DNA from: UBA710 sp051656785
GTDB taxonomy: Bacteria > Bacillota_I > Bacilli_A > Mycoplasmatales > Metamycoplasmataceae
DNA: 64,000 nucleotides
Direction: 5' to 3'
NCBI GenBank assembly: GCA_051656785.1
Contig: JBOFJK010000006.1
Span: forward strand, 179,534-243,533
The position numbers and the translations under genes are program-made. How positions within the stretch are numbered: position 1 is the stretch's first letter; each line of letters starts with the position of its first letter. Shown here one piece after another: positions 45,101-56,192 of the stretch. The notes below the pieces were generated by a model. That model was not told where the DNA came from and searched no databases. It worked only from the letters and a program-made list of their open reading frames with translations.

Positions 45101-45972
45101 ACTTTGAATCAAGTGCTTTAGAAGTGATTAATGTTAATGGATATTTTGTTAATAGAATTAATAAAGAAGAAGCCGCTCAAGTTTTAGAACTTATTACTAA
45201 TAATCTAGATAAATATGAAAAAATATTAGTAATCACCTTTAATGAGGCTCAATCTGAATTAATAACTTCTCGAATTTTGTCAAGTAAGAATAAAGCTATG
45301 ATTGCTAAATTAAGAATTGCCCAACTAATAATAACCAATCTAGAGAATGTTCAAGGTAATGAAGGTGATCTTGTTATTTTATCTATTGCTTATGGGAAAC
45401 CATCTTATGATAGAAAAATGAGAAATGCTTTTGGCCCAATAAATATGGATGGTGGTAAAAATAGATTAAATGTTGCAATTACTAGAGCCAAAAATAAAAT
45501 GATTGTTGTTAAATCATTTAGGGTTGAAGATATGTCAGTTTCAGCAACAAATATTAATGCACAATGTTTTCGAGATTTTATTGCCCATTGTGATAATATT
45601 TCGGACAATTTAAATATGGAAAGGAAATGACTAACATTTGATTCAAAATTTGAAAAAGAGATTAAAGATTCATTATCTAAATTTCTCTTAGAGCAAGATG
45701 GATTTACCATCTTACCTAAATACAAAATTGGTACTAAAAGAATTGATGTTGCTATTTATGATAAAAAGGCAAAAAAAATAGCTCTTGCAATAGAACTACA
45801 TCAATGAGAACATCATAGTGCTGAAATATTAGAAGGTTTTGATAATCAAGCCTTTGTCAGAAATAGGGGATATACTGTTTATAACATTTTTGAAATGGAT
45901 TGAAGGAAGAATAAAAAAGCAATTCTTGTAGATATTGCCAATCAAATTAAAAAATATCAGGAATTTATTTAA
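42184..45972 (+). CDS. UPF1-like SF1 helicase with C-terminal REase domain
   Basis: 1262 residues in one frame through many TGA Trp codons. Helicase motifs: Walker A GPPGTGKSE at residue 337, FDEASQ at 858-863, AGDRMQLKP, NNHYRS, NLENVQGNEGD and NVAITRAKNK near 1097. This is the COG1112/DNA2-UPF1 type with a large insertion between lobes. The last 110 residues resemble a restriction-endonuclease-like (MTES_1575/Vsr-like) domain: Asp1188 in RIDVAI, Glu1204 in AIELH, then GYTVYNIFEMDW. The normal ECD/ExK position is ELH here, so cleavage is uncertain. The 3' end overlaps the converging HAD gene by 8 bases. It is a candidate anti-phage protein. Confidence 0.85.
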
Positions 45973-46828
45973 CTAAATCAATTAAAGCATTTTTAACAAA
46001 GTATGAAGCGCCACCTTCATATGTTCTTGTAGCAATATCAATAATTTCTGGCCTAGCATCGCCACGAGTTATAGCTGTCCCAACATAACTCATCATTTCA
46101 ATATCATTTCCTGAATCTCCAAATGCTAACATGTCTTCAATTTCAAAATTGTAAAAATTGTCATTTATATATTGAAGAGCTGTTGCTTTACTTACATCTT
46201 TCATAATCACTTCAATAAATTGGGCATTTGTATTTGCATAATCTAATCTATTGGAAATACTTCTTAAGTTATTCATTAGTGTTAATGGATCCTCGATTGG
46301 TTCAGCAAATTCTATACAAAATTTCGAAATATTTTTCATTTCTTTAATATCATGAACAATCGAATATTTAAAAATTGTACTATTATCTTCATGTTCCATA
46401 GTAGTTTTAACCATTTCTTTAAAACGATTGGAATCATTTTTTACAAAGTAAATATTTTCATTTTCTCCATAAGCAAATATTACTGTTGAGTGTGGTAAAT
46501 GTTTATCTAGAAAAGCAATAATTTTAGGAATTTCACTATGAACAACTTCATCTTCTAAAAGTATATTTAAAAGCAATTCTTGTTTTTCAACTGAATATAT
46601 TTGGCATCCATTAAGTCCAATGATATAAGAATCTTTCGGCATATTAATATCAAATCTATAATTAATATCTAAAACATCTTTATAGTGTCTACCTGTTGCA
46701 ATTGAAAATTTCTTTCCTTTAATTGCTCGATGTACTTCGTCAACAACTTCCGGATAAATTGTATTATGTTGTCTATGATCAATTAATGTACCATCTAAAT
46801 CTGCAATTATTCATTTAAATTCTTTCAT
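45965..46828 (-). CDS. HAD-superfamily phosphatase (Cof type)
   Basis: A 287-residue cytoplasmic phosphatase. The true start ATG at 46828 restores the catalytic loop IADLDGTLI (Asp10 nucleophile, Asp12). ATGRHYKDV and the C-terminal FGDSGNDIEMM are the other HAD motifs, and a C2-type cap lies between. Mycoplasmas carry several such enzymes with sugar-phosphate or FMN-like substrates; the substrate here is unknown. TGA codes Trp at residue 6. Confidence 0.92.
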
Positions 46829-46882
46829 TTGGTCAACTCCATTTAGTTATACATTATATTATATTTGCGAAAAAAGTGGTAA

Positions 46883-47473
46883 TTAAAATTTCTTTGCTAA
46901 AGTAATTAAATATTCTTTATCAATAATTTCTTCAGCTGTTAATGAAGATTTAGCATTTGTTTTTGTTCCATCATACATTACAGTTTCAACATTACTTACA
47001 CCCATAAATTTTAAAGTACCTTGAAGATATTTCTCGAATTCACCAAAACCATATCAACCTAAAACTGCCCCTTGAGAAAGAATCAATTGGGCTTTAACAT
47101 TATGATTTAATAATCCAATACTTTCCCCATTGCCTTTATATTTATATTTAAATGTTTTACCAGCTTGTAAGACATTATCAAAATAAGATTTTAAAGATGT
47201 TGGAACATTAAAATTAATCATTCCAGCCGAAATAACAAGTTTATCAGCAGATTTTAATTGATTGATTAATTGATCTGCTTCTTCATTAAAAAAAATGTTA
47301 AAGTTTTCAGAAGTTAAAATTCTTGAAACTTTATCAACTTTGTTTAAGTCCAAAATTTCTACATCATCATTTGGATTTGCTAATTTGTAGTTTTCAATAA
47401 AGATTTGTACAGCTTTATTTGTTATTGACCTTTCGCCATTAACGCTACTTTCGATTACTAATACTTTACTCAT
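46883..47473 (-). CDS. FMN-dependent NADH-azoreductase
   Basis: A 196-residue flavodoxin-like quinone/azo reductase (AzoR/AcpD family). VLVIESSVNGERSITNKA binds the FMN phosphate, and AGMINFNVPTSLKSYFDNVLQAGKTFKY is the conserved active-site region. A TGA-coded Trp follows GAVLG. It lies 13 bases after nadE and would use the NADH whose precursor nadE makes. Role: quinone detoxification or redox balance. Confidence 0.9.
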
Positions 47474-47486
47474 ACCTTCTCTTTTC

Positions 47487-48215
47487 TTATTTTAAATATT
47501 GATTGATTCCAAGCGGTTTAGGAATAGGGTCTCTTTTGTGTTGTGTGCTATGATGTTGCTTTTTGATTTTTTCAATAATGTTTTTATCAATAGACTTATG
47601 TTTTATAAAAGATTCAAACTCATTGTAAGAAAAACCTAATTCTTTCTCATCCTCTTGATTATCTCATAATCCAGCAGATGGCGCTTTATTAATTATTGAA
47701 TTTGGTAATTTTAATAATTTTGCAATTTCAAATACTTCTGATTTATGTAAGTGAATGATTGGTAATAAGTCACAAGCTCCATCACCATATTTAGTAAAAT
47801 AACCTAAATAAAATTCTGCATAATTATCAGTTCCTAGAACTAAATATGATTTTTCTTGAGCTATTGCATAAAGTGTTAACATTCTTAATCTAGCTTGTAA
47901 ATTGGCATTTGTTAAATTGTTAGTTAAATTTAATTTTTTTGAAAGGCTTTTAAAATTATCTTTTAAGTTAATGATTTGATAATCCAAATCTATTGTTTTG
48001 CATAATTCTAAACCCTGATTTAAATCATTTACTCTATCAGAAATAGGCAACAAAATTCCGAGAGAATCATCTGGGAAAGCCTCTTTAGCAATTGCTCCAA
48101 CTAGGGCAGAATCAATTCCTCCACTAATACCAACAATTACACCTTTAGCACCAGTTTTTTTTACCTCTTTTCTTAATCAAGAAACTAAGTATTTATAATA
48201 TTTTAGATAATCCAT
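47487..48215 (-). CDS. nadE: NAD synthetase (ammonia-dependent)
   Basis: 242 residues. It amidates deamido-NAD with ATP and ammonia. The PP-loop is VGISGGIDSALVGA and the downstream GTDNYAEFYLGYFTKYGDGACDLLPI binds the substrate. It lacks a glutaminase domain, so it depends on free ammonia. The ATG at 48215 lies 8 bases after the parC stop. TGA codes Trp at 47664 and near residue 13. Confidence 0.95.
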
Positions 48216-48223
48216 AATTTCCC

Positions 48224-50818
48224 CTATATTTTATATTTCTTTAGAATTTCATCAATTTTATTATCATTAATCTCTTTTATTTTGTCTTCAGTTTTCTTGA
48301 AGGCATCATTAATTTTTTGTTCTGAATATTTCATAGTTTCATCACTTGTTTCAACTGTATGTACAACATTAAAATATTCAGTTTTAGGATCAATAATTAA
48401 ATCATCTTGGATTTCCACATTAATCACATTATTATTAATTTTAATAAAATTATTATCAAGTGTTTGTTGTTTATTATCCATTTTATATTTTTCAATTGCA
48501 ATCCCATTTAAATTCTTAATAATAAATGTTGTATCTTTGGCATTAGACATTTTTGTTACAGTGGTTGGTTTTAAACTAATAAGAGTAATTATTTTTCCAC
48601 CTCTTGTTGCTCTTGATGAATAAGCAATTGTAGAAAAATTAATTTGCTTTATTTTGTTCTTATCATTAACTAATAAAATCTTTTCTTTATTATTAGAAAT
48701 AATAAATGATGTTACAAAATTCTTATCCAATTTAATTAGAGTATTTCCAGCTGGTCTTAATCCAAAAATGGGAATTTCATTTTCACTAAATTTAACAGTA
48801 AAACTACGGTCAGTAGTAATCATAATATCTTCCATTCCATTTGAAACTTTAACACCTATTAATTCGTCTTGAGGTTTCTTAAAACTAATTACCCTAATTG
48901 GTTTAGAAATTCTAGTTACATTGAATTCTTTAAAGGGAACTCTTTTTCCGATTCCCTGCTTAGTAACTAGAATGATATAACCATTGGTTTCAAAGCTAGC
49001 AACATCTAAACATCCAACAATTCTTTCAGTATTTTCAAAGTGAGCAAAATCAGAAATATATTGTCCAGTATCTTTTCATTTGCATTCCAATATTTTATGA
49101 ACAGGAACAATAATACAGTTACCAAGATTTGAAAATACTAGTAACTTATTTGTAGTATTTGAAAGACGTAAATGAATTAAATAATCATCATCCTTAATTC
49201 CAAAATTACTTAGTTCATTAGATTCATAAATTCTTGGTGAGAATCTTTTTAAATATCCATCCCCTGAAAGAGCAACATAAGTAGATTCTTGTTTTATTAG
49301 TTCACTTTGATTTATTGAAACTTCTAATTCATTTTCATAAATTAAAGTTTTTCTTGGAACACCAAATTCTTTTTTAATCTGTTTTAAAATAACAATTAAG
49401 TATTGATCAAATTCATTTTCATTTTCCAAAACATTTTTACAGAATTTAATTTTCTCTAATAAATCTTCTTTATCTCTTAAATAAATACTTACATCTGTTT
49501 TATTTAAACGATATAGTCTTAGTTCGGCAATAGCTGTTGCTTGGATTTCAGAAAAACCTAATTTATTCATAAGGTTTAAAATAACACCTTTTTTGGAATC
49601 AGTTGACTCTCTAATTACTTTAATAACTTCATCAGGAATTTCACTAACTCTAATTAAACCATTAATAATTTCTAATCTCTTTGTATATTTTTCATAATCA
49701 AATTTGATTGCCTTTCTTTTAATATCTTTTACATGTAAAATATATGCATGCAACATTTTACTAATTCCTAAAATGTGTGGAGCATTATCTTTTATTGAAA
49801 TCATATTGTATGAGTAATAAATTTTAAGATCAGTTTTTTGTAAAAGATAATTCATAATTACATCAGCATTTGCATCTTGCTCTATAAAGATTGCTATTGA
49901 AATTCCATTACGATCTGTTTGATCCCTTACTTCTTTAATACCATCTATTTTTCCTGAAAATCTTAGTTCATCAATTTGCCTAACTAATTTAGATTTAATA
50001 ACTCCATAAGGAATCTCAGTAATATTAATTCATGTTTCTTTTTTCTCAACTATTTTTTCATATTTGGAACAAATAGTAATTCGTCCTTGTCCTCTTTCAA
50101 AAGATTGCTCAATTCCTTTTGTTCCATAGATAATTCCACCTGTTGGAAAATCAGGACCTTTAATATGCTTCAATAATACATTTAAAGTAATTTCCGGATT
50201 TCTAATCATTGCAATTGCTGCATCTAAAATTTCAATTAAATTGTGAGGTGGTATTTCTGTTGCAAAACCAGAAGCAATTCCTCTAGCTCCATTTACTAAT
50301 AAGTTAGGTAAGTATGAAGGTAGGACGACAGGTTCTTTTTCAGTATCATCAAAATTTGGCGCAAAAGGAATAGTTTTTTTATCTAATTCATCTAACATTA
50401 AACTAGCTATTTTTTCTAACTTAGTTTCTGTATATCTCATAGCAGCAGCGGGATCATCATCAATTGAACCTTTATTACCATGCATTTCCACAAGTGGCAT
50501 ATTCATTTTTCAATCTTGACCCATTCTAACTAAAGCTTCATAAATTGAACTATCACCATGAGGGTGGTATTTACCAATTACATCACCAACTATTCTAGCT
50601 GATTTTTTAAATGTTTTATTATGTTGTAAACCTAATTCAGACATTGAAAAAAGAATTCTTCTTTGAACAGGTTTTAAACCATCTCTAATATCAGGAAGTG
50701 CTCTTTGTTGAATAATATATTTAGAGTAACGAGCAAAACGATCAGACATAATATAATCTAATGATTGGTGTTCAAGTTTTTCATTATTAATAAAATCATT
50801 CTTATTTTCTTTTGTCAT
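48224..50818 (-). CDS. parC: DNA topoisomerase IV subunit A
   Basis: 864 residues in one frame through several TGA codons. Catalytic Tyr129 in AAAMRYTE makes the DNA-phosphotyrosine link. The quinolone region HPHGDSSIYEALVRMGQDW is near residue 85. The C-terminal beta-pinwheel has a degenerate box (RATRGGK). GyrA is the alternative; the neighbouring parE and the weak GyrA box favour ParC. It starts 16 bases after the parE stop. Confidence 0.88.
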
Positions 50819-50834
50819 TTTTTACTCCTTATCT

Positions 50835-52748
50835 TTATATTTCAAAATCATCTTCCATTGTGAATTTAACATTTTTGTTAATTCAATCTTTTCTAGGTTC
50901 AACATTATCACCCATTAAGACAGAAACCCTTCTTTCAATAATAGCTACATCATCAAGTGTTATTTTGATTAATGTTCTTGTTTCAGGATCCATTGTTGTT
51001 TCTCAAAGTTGTTCTGAATTCATTTCACCAAGTCCCTTATATCTTTGGATTTCGACATTACTTTTTTCTTTAAGAAAGTTTTTTAATTCTTCTTCATTTC
51101 ACAGATAATCTTGAACAACTTTACCCCTTTGAGTATATTTAATCTTGAATAAAGGAGGTTGAGCGATATAAACCATCCCTTCAGTAATAAGCAGCCTCAT
51201 ATATCTAAAAAAGAATGTTAATAGTAATATTTGAATATGAGCACCATCAGTATCAGCATCAGTCATAATAATAATCTTGTGATATTTAGCTTTAGTAATA
51301 TCAAAATCAGAACCAATTCCAGCATTAATTGTATTAATGATTGTTCCAATTTCTTCATTTTTCAGAATATCTAGTAATTTAGCTTTCTCAGTATTAATGA
51401 TTTTTCCCCGTAATGGAAGGATTGCTTGATATTTTCGATTACGCCCAAGCTTGGCACTTCCTCCGGCGGAATCACCCTCAACTAAGAATAATTCTCTTTC
51501 AGCAGGAATCTTACTTTGAGCTGGAGTTAATTTACCAGAAAGAATTTTCACTTCACTAAGTTTATCTTTCGTTTTTCTTGAATCAGCTCTTGCTTTTCTT
51601 GCTGCATCACGAGCCTCTTTAGATTGTTTAGACTTCATTAAAATTTTCTCTGAGGTTTTTTTATTCTCATTTAATCAGAATTTGAAATCTTTTTGCATCA
51701 CATCATCAACAAGTTTTTTAATTTCTGGTGTTGATAATTTATCTTTTGTTTGACCAGAAAATTCTAAAAATGTTTCAGATATTTTTACTGAAATAATAGC
51801 TGTTATTCCTTCGCGGACATCAGGTCCTTCAAAATTAGGCTCTCTATTTTTAATATATCCTTTTTCCCGGCCGAAGTCATTAATAACTTTTGTGAGCATA
51901 TTCTTAAAGGCAGTTTCATGTGTTCCACCTTCTTTTGTTTTAACATTATTAACAAAAGAAATGATAGTTTCAGAATAACTATCTGTATATTGCATTCCAA
52001 TTTCAACTTCCATATCTCTATTCTTATCTTTAAGAAAAACAACATTAGATATATTTGTTTTATTTGAGTTAATAAATTCAACAAATGATTTTATTCCATC
52101 ATCATATTTGAATTCATCATGACCACCACTAATTTCATCTTTAACAATAATTTTTATTCCTGATAATAAGAAAGAAGATTCTCTTAATCTTTCGGCAATA
52201 ATTTCATATGAAAGTTGTGAATGTTTGAAAATTTTGTAATCAGGTCAAAATTGAATTTTAGTTCCTCTTTTTGTTGTTGATCCTATTTCATTAGTTCTTT
52301 CGATTATAGTATCACCATTTTCAAAGGCTGTTACATATTCTTTTTTATCACGATAAACAGTGACGATTAATTTCGATGAAAGAGCATTAACAACGGAAGA
52401 TCCTACACCATGTAGCCCTCCTGAAGTTTTATAAGTATCAGCATTAAATTTACCACCTGAATGCAATTCAGTAAAAACAAGTTCTACACCTGTCTTTCCT
52501 TCTTTATGCATATCAATTGGTATTCCTCTTCCATTATCTTCAACAATTATTGAAAGATCTTTTTTAAGAGTTAATTTAATTTCTGTAGCAAAACCGGCAA
52601 GTGCTTCATCAACTGCATTATCAAAGATCTCTCAAACCAAGTGATGTAGACCATTTACATCAGTTGAACCGATATACATTCCTGGTCTTTTTCTGACAGC
52701 TTCAAGACCCTTAAGGGTTATTATTTTATCTGCATTATAGTTAGACAT
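50835..52748 (-). CDS. parE: DNA topoisomerase IV subunit B
   Basis: A 637-residue ATPase of topoisomerase IV. GHKL ATP-binding motifs: DNAVDEALAG, VEDNGRGIPIDMH and TSGGLHGVGSSVVNALS. The toprim domain has EGDSAGGSAKLGRNRKYQ and DADTDGAHIQ. NTEKAK after the LRGKI block fits ParE more than GyrB. First gene of a five-gene minus-strand operon with parC, nadE, the azoreductase and the HAD phosphatase. TGA Trp codons occur throughout. Confidence 0.9.
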
Positions 52749-52879
52749 ATTTATTAATTATATATAATTTACTTTAATTTAGCAAAAGGTAATTTAAATT
52801 AATTGATAAATTAAAAATCACTTAATTATTTCAATATTAAATATCTTAATAATTAAGAAAAAAATATCCATTTTAATAA

Positions 52880-52887
52880 TATAAAAT
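52880..52887 (+). promoter_or_regulatory. -10 box before the unknown gene at 52913
   Basis: TATAAAAT lies 26 bases before the ATG. The 164-base gap is divergent between parE and this gene and must hold both promoters. Confidence 0.4.
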
Positions 52888-52912
52888 TTTAATTTAGTGA
52901 GATAATTTCTAA

Positions 52913-53539
52913 ATGAATAAGAACCCCATTCCAGAAAATATTATCAATAATTTTGATTCTTACAAAGTTGAAGTAAATAAGTCATGAATATTACTTATTT
53001 CTTCAAGAGATATTTTAGACAAAAAAATTAATAATAATTCCTTTAATAAGATTTCTTATCCTCATGTTGTTGCAGTTTCAACTTTGTTAAGAGCAGTTAT
53101 TGAGAATTTAGCATTTTCAAGTTTTTGAGCTGAAGATAATCATTCAATTAATGGTGTAATGTTAGATCGAAAATCTACCTCATCCGAATTTATGGATAAG
53201 ATTGAGAAAATTAATTGCAATTGAACTCCTGAAACTACAACCAATGATAAACATGATAATCTTTCTGGAGAGTTATTAAAAAAATATTATGAATTCTTAA
53301 CACTTTTTTATAATAAATCTAATGAAGTTAAAGTTAATAATCTTAACTTTGAACCAGGAGAAGATGTTAAAAAGATTATGGAAACATTCGATTTAGTTGT
53401 TGAGAGATTATCTCAATTAGTAGCTAATCATAGAATAAAACTTTTTAATAAAAACTTTGCTTACTCCATCACAATTAAAGATGACAAGATAAATGGAGAA
53501 ATTATCCATTTAATAGAAGGAAAGAAAAAATTTTACTAA
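52913..53539 (+). CDS. Unrecognised soluble protein
   Basis: 208 residues, open through TGA codons near residues 24, 65 and 104. There is no signal peptide or membrane helix. The sequence is mixed helical (VAVSTLLRAVIENLAFSSFW, ETFDLVVERLSQLVANHR). I recognise no motif. It is isolated, divergent from parE and convergent with the lipoprotein array, and seems real because the frame is long and its Trp codons are TGA. Confidence 0.6.
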
Positions 53540-53715
53540 TAGATTTCTTATTATTAATAATATATTAAATAATTAATTTCTTCTTACTCCATTTTCTTGT
53601 AATTCAACAAAATTTAGTAATTTTTCTTTCAATATTTTTTAAGGAGTTTCATAGCAGTCATTATAATCATTGAATCTTATAATTTCATTTAATAACAACC
53701 CTTTCAATTTATAAA

Positions 53716-55716
53716 TTAAACTAGAATGAATTGACCTGATTCAACTTGATTTTCTTGATATTGGAAGATATAACCTTCACTAACAATTAAAATTATTTTA
53801 TAGTAATTATCTTGATCATCAGGAGTAATCAATTGGACATCCATATTTCTAAGATTTTCTTCAGTTAAATCTTCCACTCCATAAAATAGTTTGTGAAGTG
53901 TAGACAATTTTTGATAATTATTATCTTCAATATCAACACTATTAAGTTTTGTGATATAAGTTGGCTCTATATTCAAAATAACAGGATTTGTGACAAATTC
54001 AATTGAACTAATTTGATCTACTTCTTTACCATCATAAATAAAAGCATATTCTAGACTGGCTACAAGAGTAACTTTTTGTTTATTGAGTCCAGGGACCGGT
54101 TCTTCTAATGTTATAATTTCTATTATGTTATATATATCTTCTAGTTTCACTCCGCTAAATAATTTTTCTAAAATTTCTAATTTACGATAATAATCATCAA
54201 AATAAGGCTCAACAAGATCTAAAAGTTCCAAATGATTAGGTAATTCAGATGATAAATTTTGTTTTGGGGTGATATTAATAATAGTTTTTAAAATGAATCC
54301 TTCTGAATCGAGCAAAGACAAACCATTACTAAATAAAAATCCTGGCTCATTTATATGAATGGTAAAAGTGTAGTAATTATCATTTATATCGGTTGGTCTG
54401 TTTATCAAAATATCTATGTTTTTAAGATTTTCTTCTGTTAAATCTTTTTCACCAATAAACAATTTTTGGAGAACAAATAATTTATTATAATTTTCAGGAG
54501 TAATATCAGCATTATCAAGAATAGGATTAGGTAATGCTTCAATATCATAAATAACATCAACTGTTCGAAATGTGAAAGAGTTTAATTCACTAATAGGTCT
54601 TCCAAAATTATCTAGAAAGATATAACCATTTTTTGGTTTAATAATAATTATATAATCATCATATGGTATAAAATCCTCATTAGGTAATTTGTTAGAAACA
54701 GTGACATCCATAAATAGTAAGTCAAGTTTATTAATTCCATTAAACAATTTTTCTAAAATTTCAATTGATTTATATCCATCATTTTGTAAATCAACATGAG
54801 TTATATCTTTAGGATCTTCAGTTTTCGGAGTTATATCTAGAATAATCGAAACACTAAAAAAATCCGAACTAAATTCTTTTTCACCATTTATTAAATATCC
54901 TTCATTAGCAATCAAAATAATTTTTACATTACTTTGATTATCTATTTCAACTGTCATATTTTCTAAATCACTTTGATTAATATCATTAAATAATTTTTCT
55001 AATGTTCTTAAACTTTTATAATTTCCATTTATCATATCCTCTCTAATAATTATTGGATTATTTTTTTTAGTAATAATTAAATTGATGTTAAGTGTTGTAA
55101 ATGGATGAGAAGTAATGAATTTAACTTTTTCTCCATTTACAAGAAAATAGAAATCATCTTTTGCATTAAGTGTTATTGTATAAGAAAAATCCTCATGCTC
55201 AAGTGATACTTTAAGATTATCAAGATCCCCAGGTTGCATTCCATTAAAAATATTTTTTAAGAAATCAATATTATTAATTAAATTGTGAGTAAGTTCATTA
55301 TGATTATAGTTTACCTGAACATCTTTAATTGAGTTATATTCAAAGACATTAGGTAACAATGTGAATTCATTTGATGTTAATGTTTCTAAGTCGTTTATTG
55401 AATATCCTTCTTTTGCACTTAAAACTATTTGATGAGTAGAACCTTCATAAACTTCATTATTGCCTATTACTGACACATCTAGATGATTTATGTTATCTTG
55501 ACTTATTCCATCAAATATTTTTAAAAGAGTATTAATATTTCAATAATTATTATCTTTTACATCAAAGATTCTAACTTTTGGATTAGTTTTAGATTCAATG
55601 ATAAACTTTGAATCATCTACTATTGAAGATCCACAAGAAGTAATGGCTATTGCAGGAATAATAGATGCACTAACTGACATTGTAACCATTAATATTCTTT
55701 TATTTTTACTAATCAT
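53716..55716 (-). CDS. Repeat lipoprotein A (7 repeats)
   Basis: 666 residues. The signal peptide ends in lipobox AITSC, so Cys is lipidated and the protein faces outside. AAAGGGGG lies about 9 bases before the ATG at 55716. The rest is about seven copies of an approximately 85-residue repeat. Each has a YKSLxTLEKLFNGI-like helix, then a beta part with xITLxAKxGYxFxNG and an SxxFxLxxIINI end. The repeat is similar to domains in other mycoplasma surface lipoproteins (lipoprotein-associated domain), but I cannot verify the family. A TGA Trp lies near residue 50. Confidence 0.85.
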
Positions 55717-56192
55717 TTTTCTAACCCCCTTTAATACTACTCCTTATATGATGAAAATTTACTTAATAAGTTACTATTTTTCTATTGAAATATAAAGTTT
55801 TTACATTAAAACAATTATCAAAACTATTAAATACATTTCCAACTTTAAATCCATTATAGTAACTTATAATAATGATCGCCATTATCACTTTATCCGGCTA
55901 TAAAATGTATGTACTATGAATTCTTTAACAATTTATTTTATATTTCCATCAAACTAAGTCTAAGCAAAAGTCTTATATTATTGACAAATTATTCATTTAC
56001 ATTTACAAAAAAGTACTACTATTATTTCATCATTTCCTGTATAAAAAAATCATTTTAGTTTAGATAGTTTTTTAAGTACAACTAATAAAGATCTATTCAA
56101 ACCATCTCTATCAATTGTTAAAATATATTCATGGTTAGTGATTTTAGTAATAGCTAACTAAGGCAATCAAATATCTAAAATCATATTGTTAG
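55717..56192 (-). promoter_or_regulatory. 476-base spacer with lipoprotein A promoter
   Basis: A minus-strand TATAAT (55853-55858) lies about 135 bases before the lipoprotein A start and is the likely -10. A TGATTTTAG/CTAAAATCA inverted repeat (56139-56147 with 56175-56183) just after the stop of lipoprotein B may be its terminator, though no U-run follows. I see no tRNA or convincing gene in the rest. Confidence 0.4.

Noticed and set aside
37522..45972. Prophage or integrative element
   Set aside because: I found no integrase, transposase, terminase or direct repeat borders; only the gene content suggests an accessory origin.
55983..56156. Open stretch of about 58 codons on the minus strand between lipoproteins A and B, including two TGA Trp codons
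   Set aside because: It has no start codon or ribosome-binding site, and an open stretch of this length can occur by chance. It resembles no family I know.
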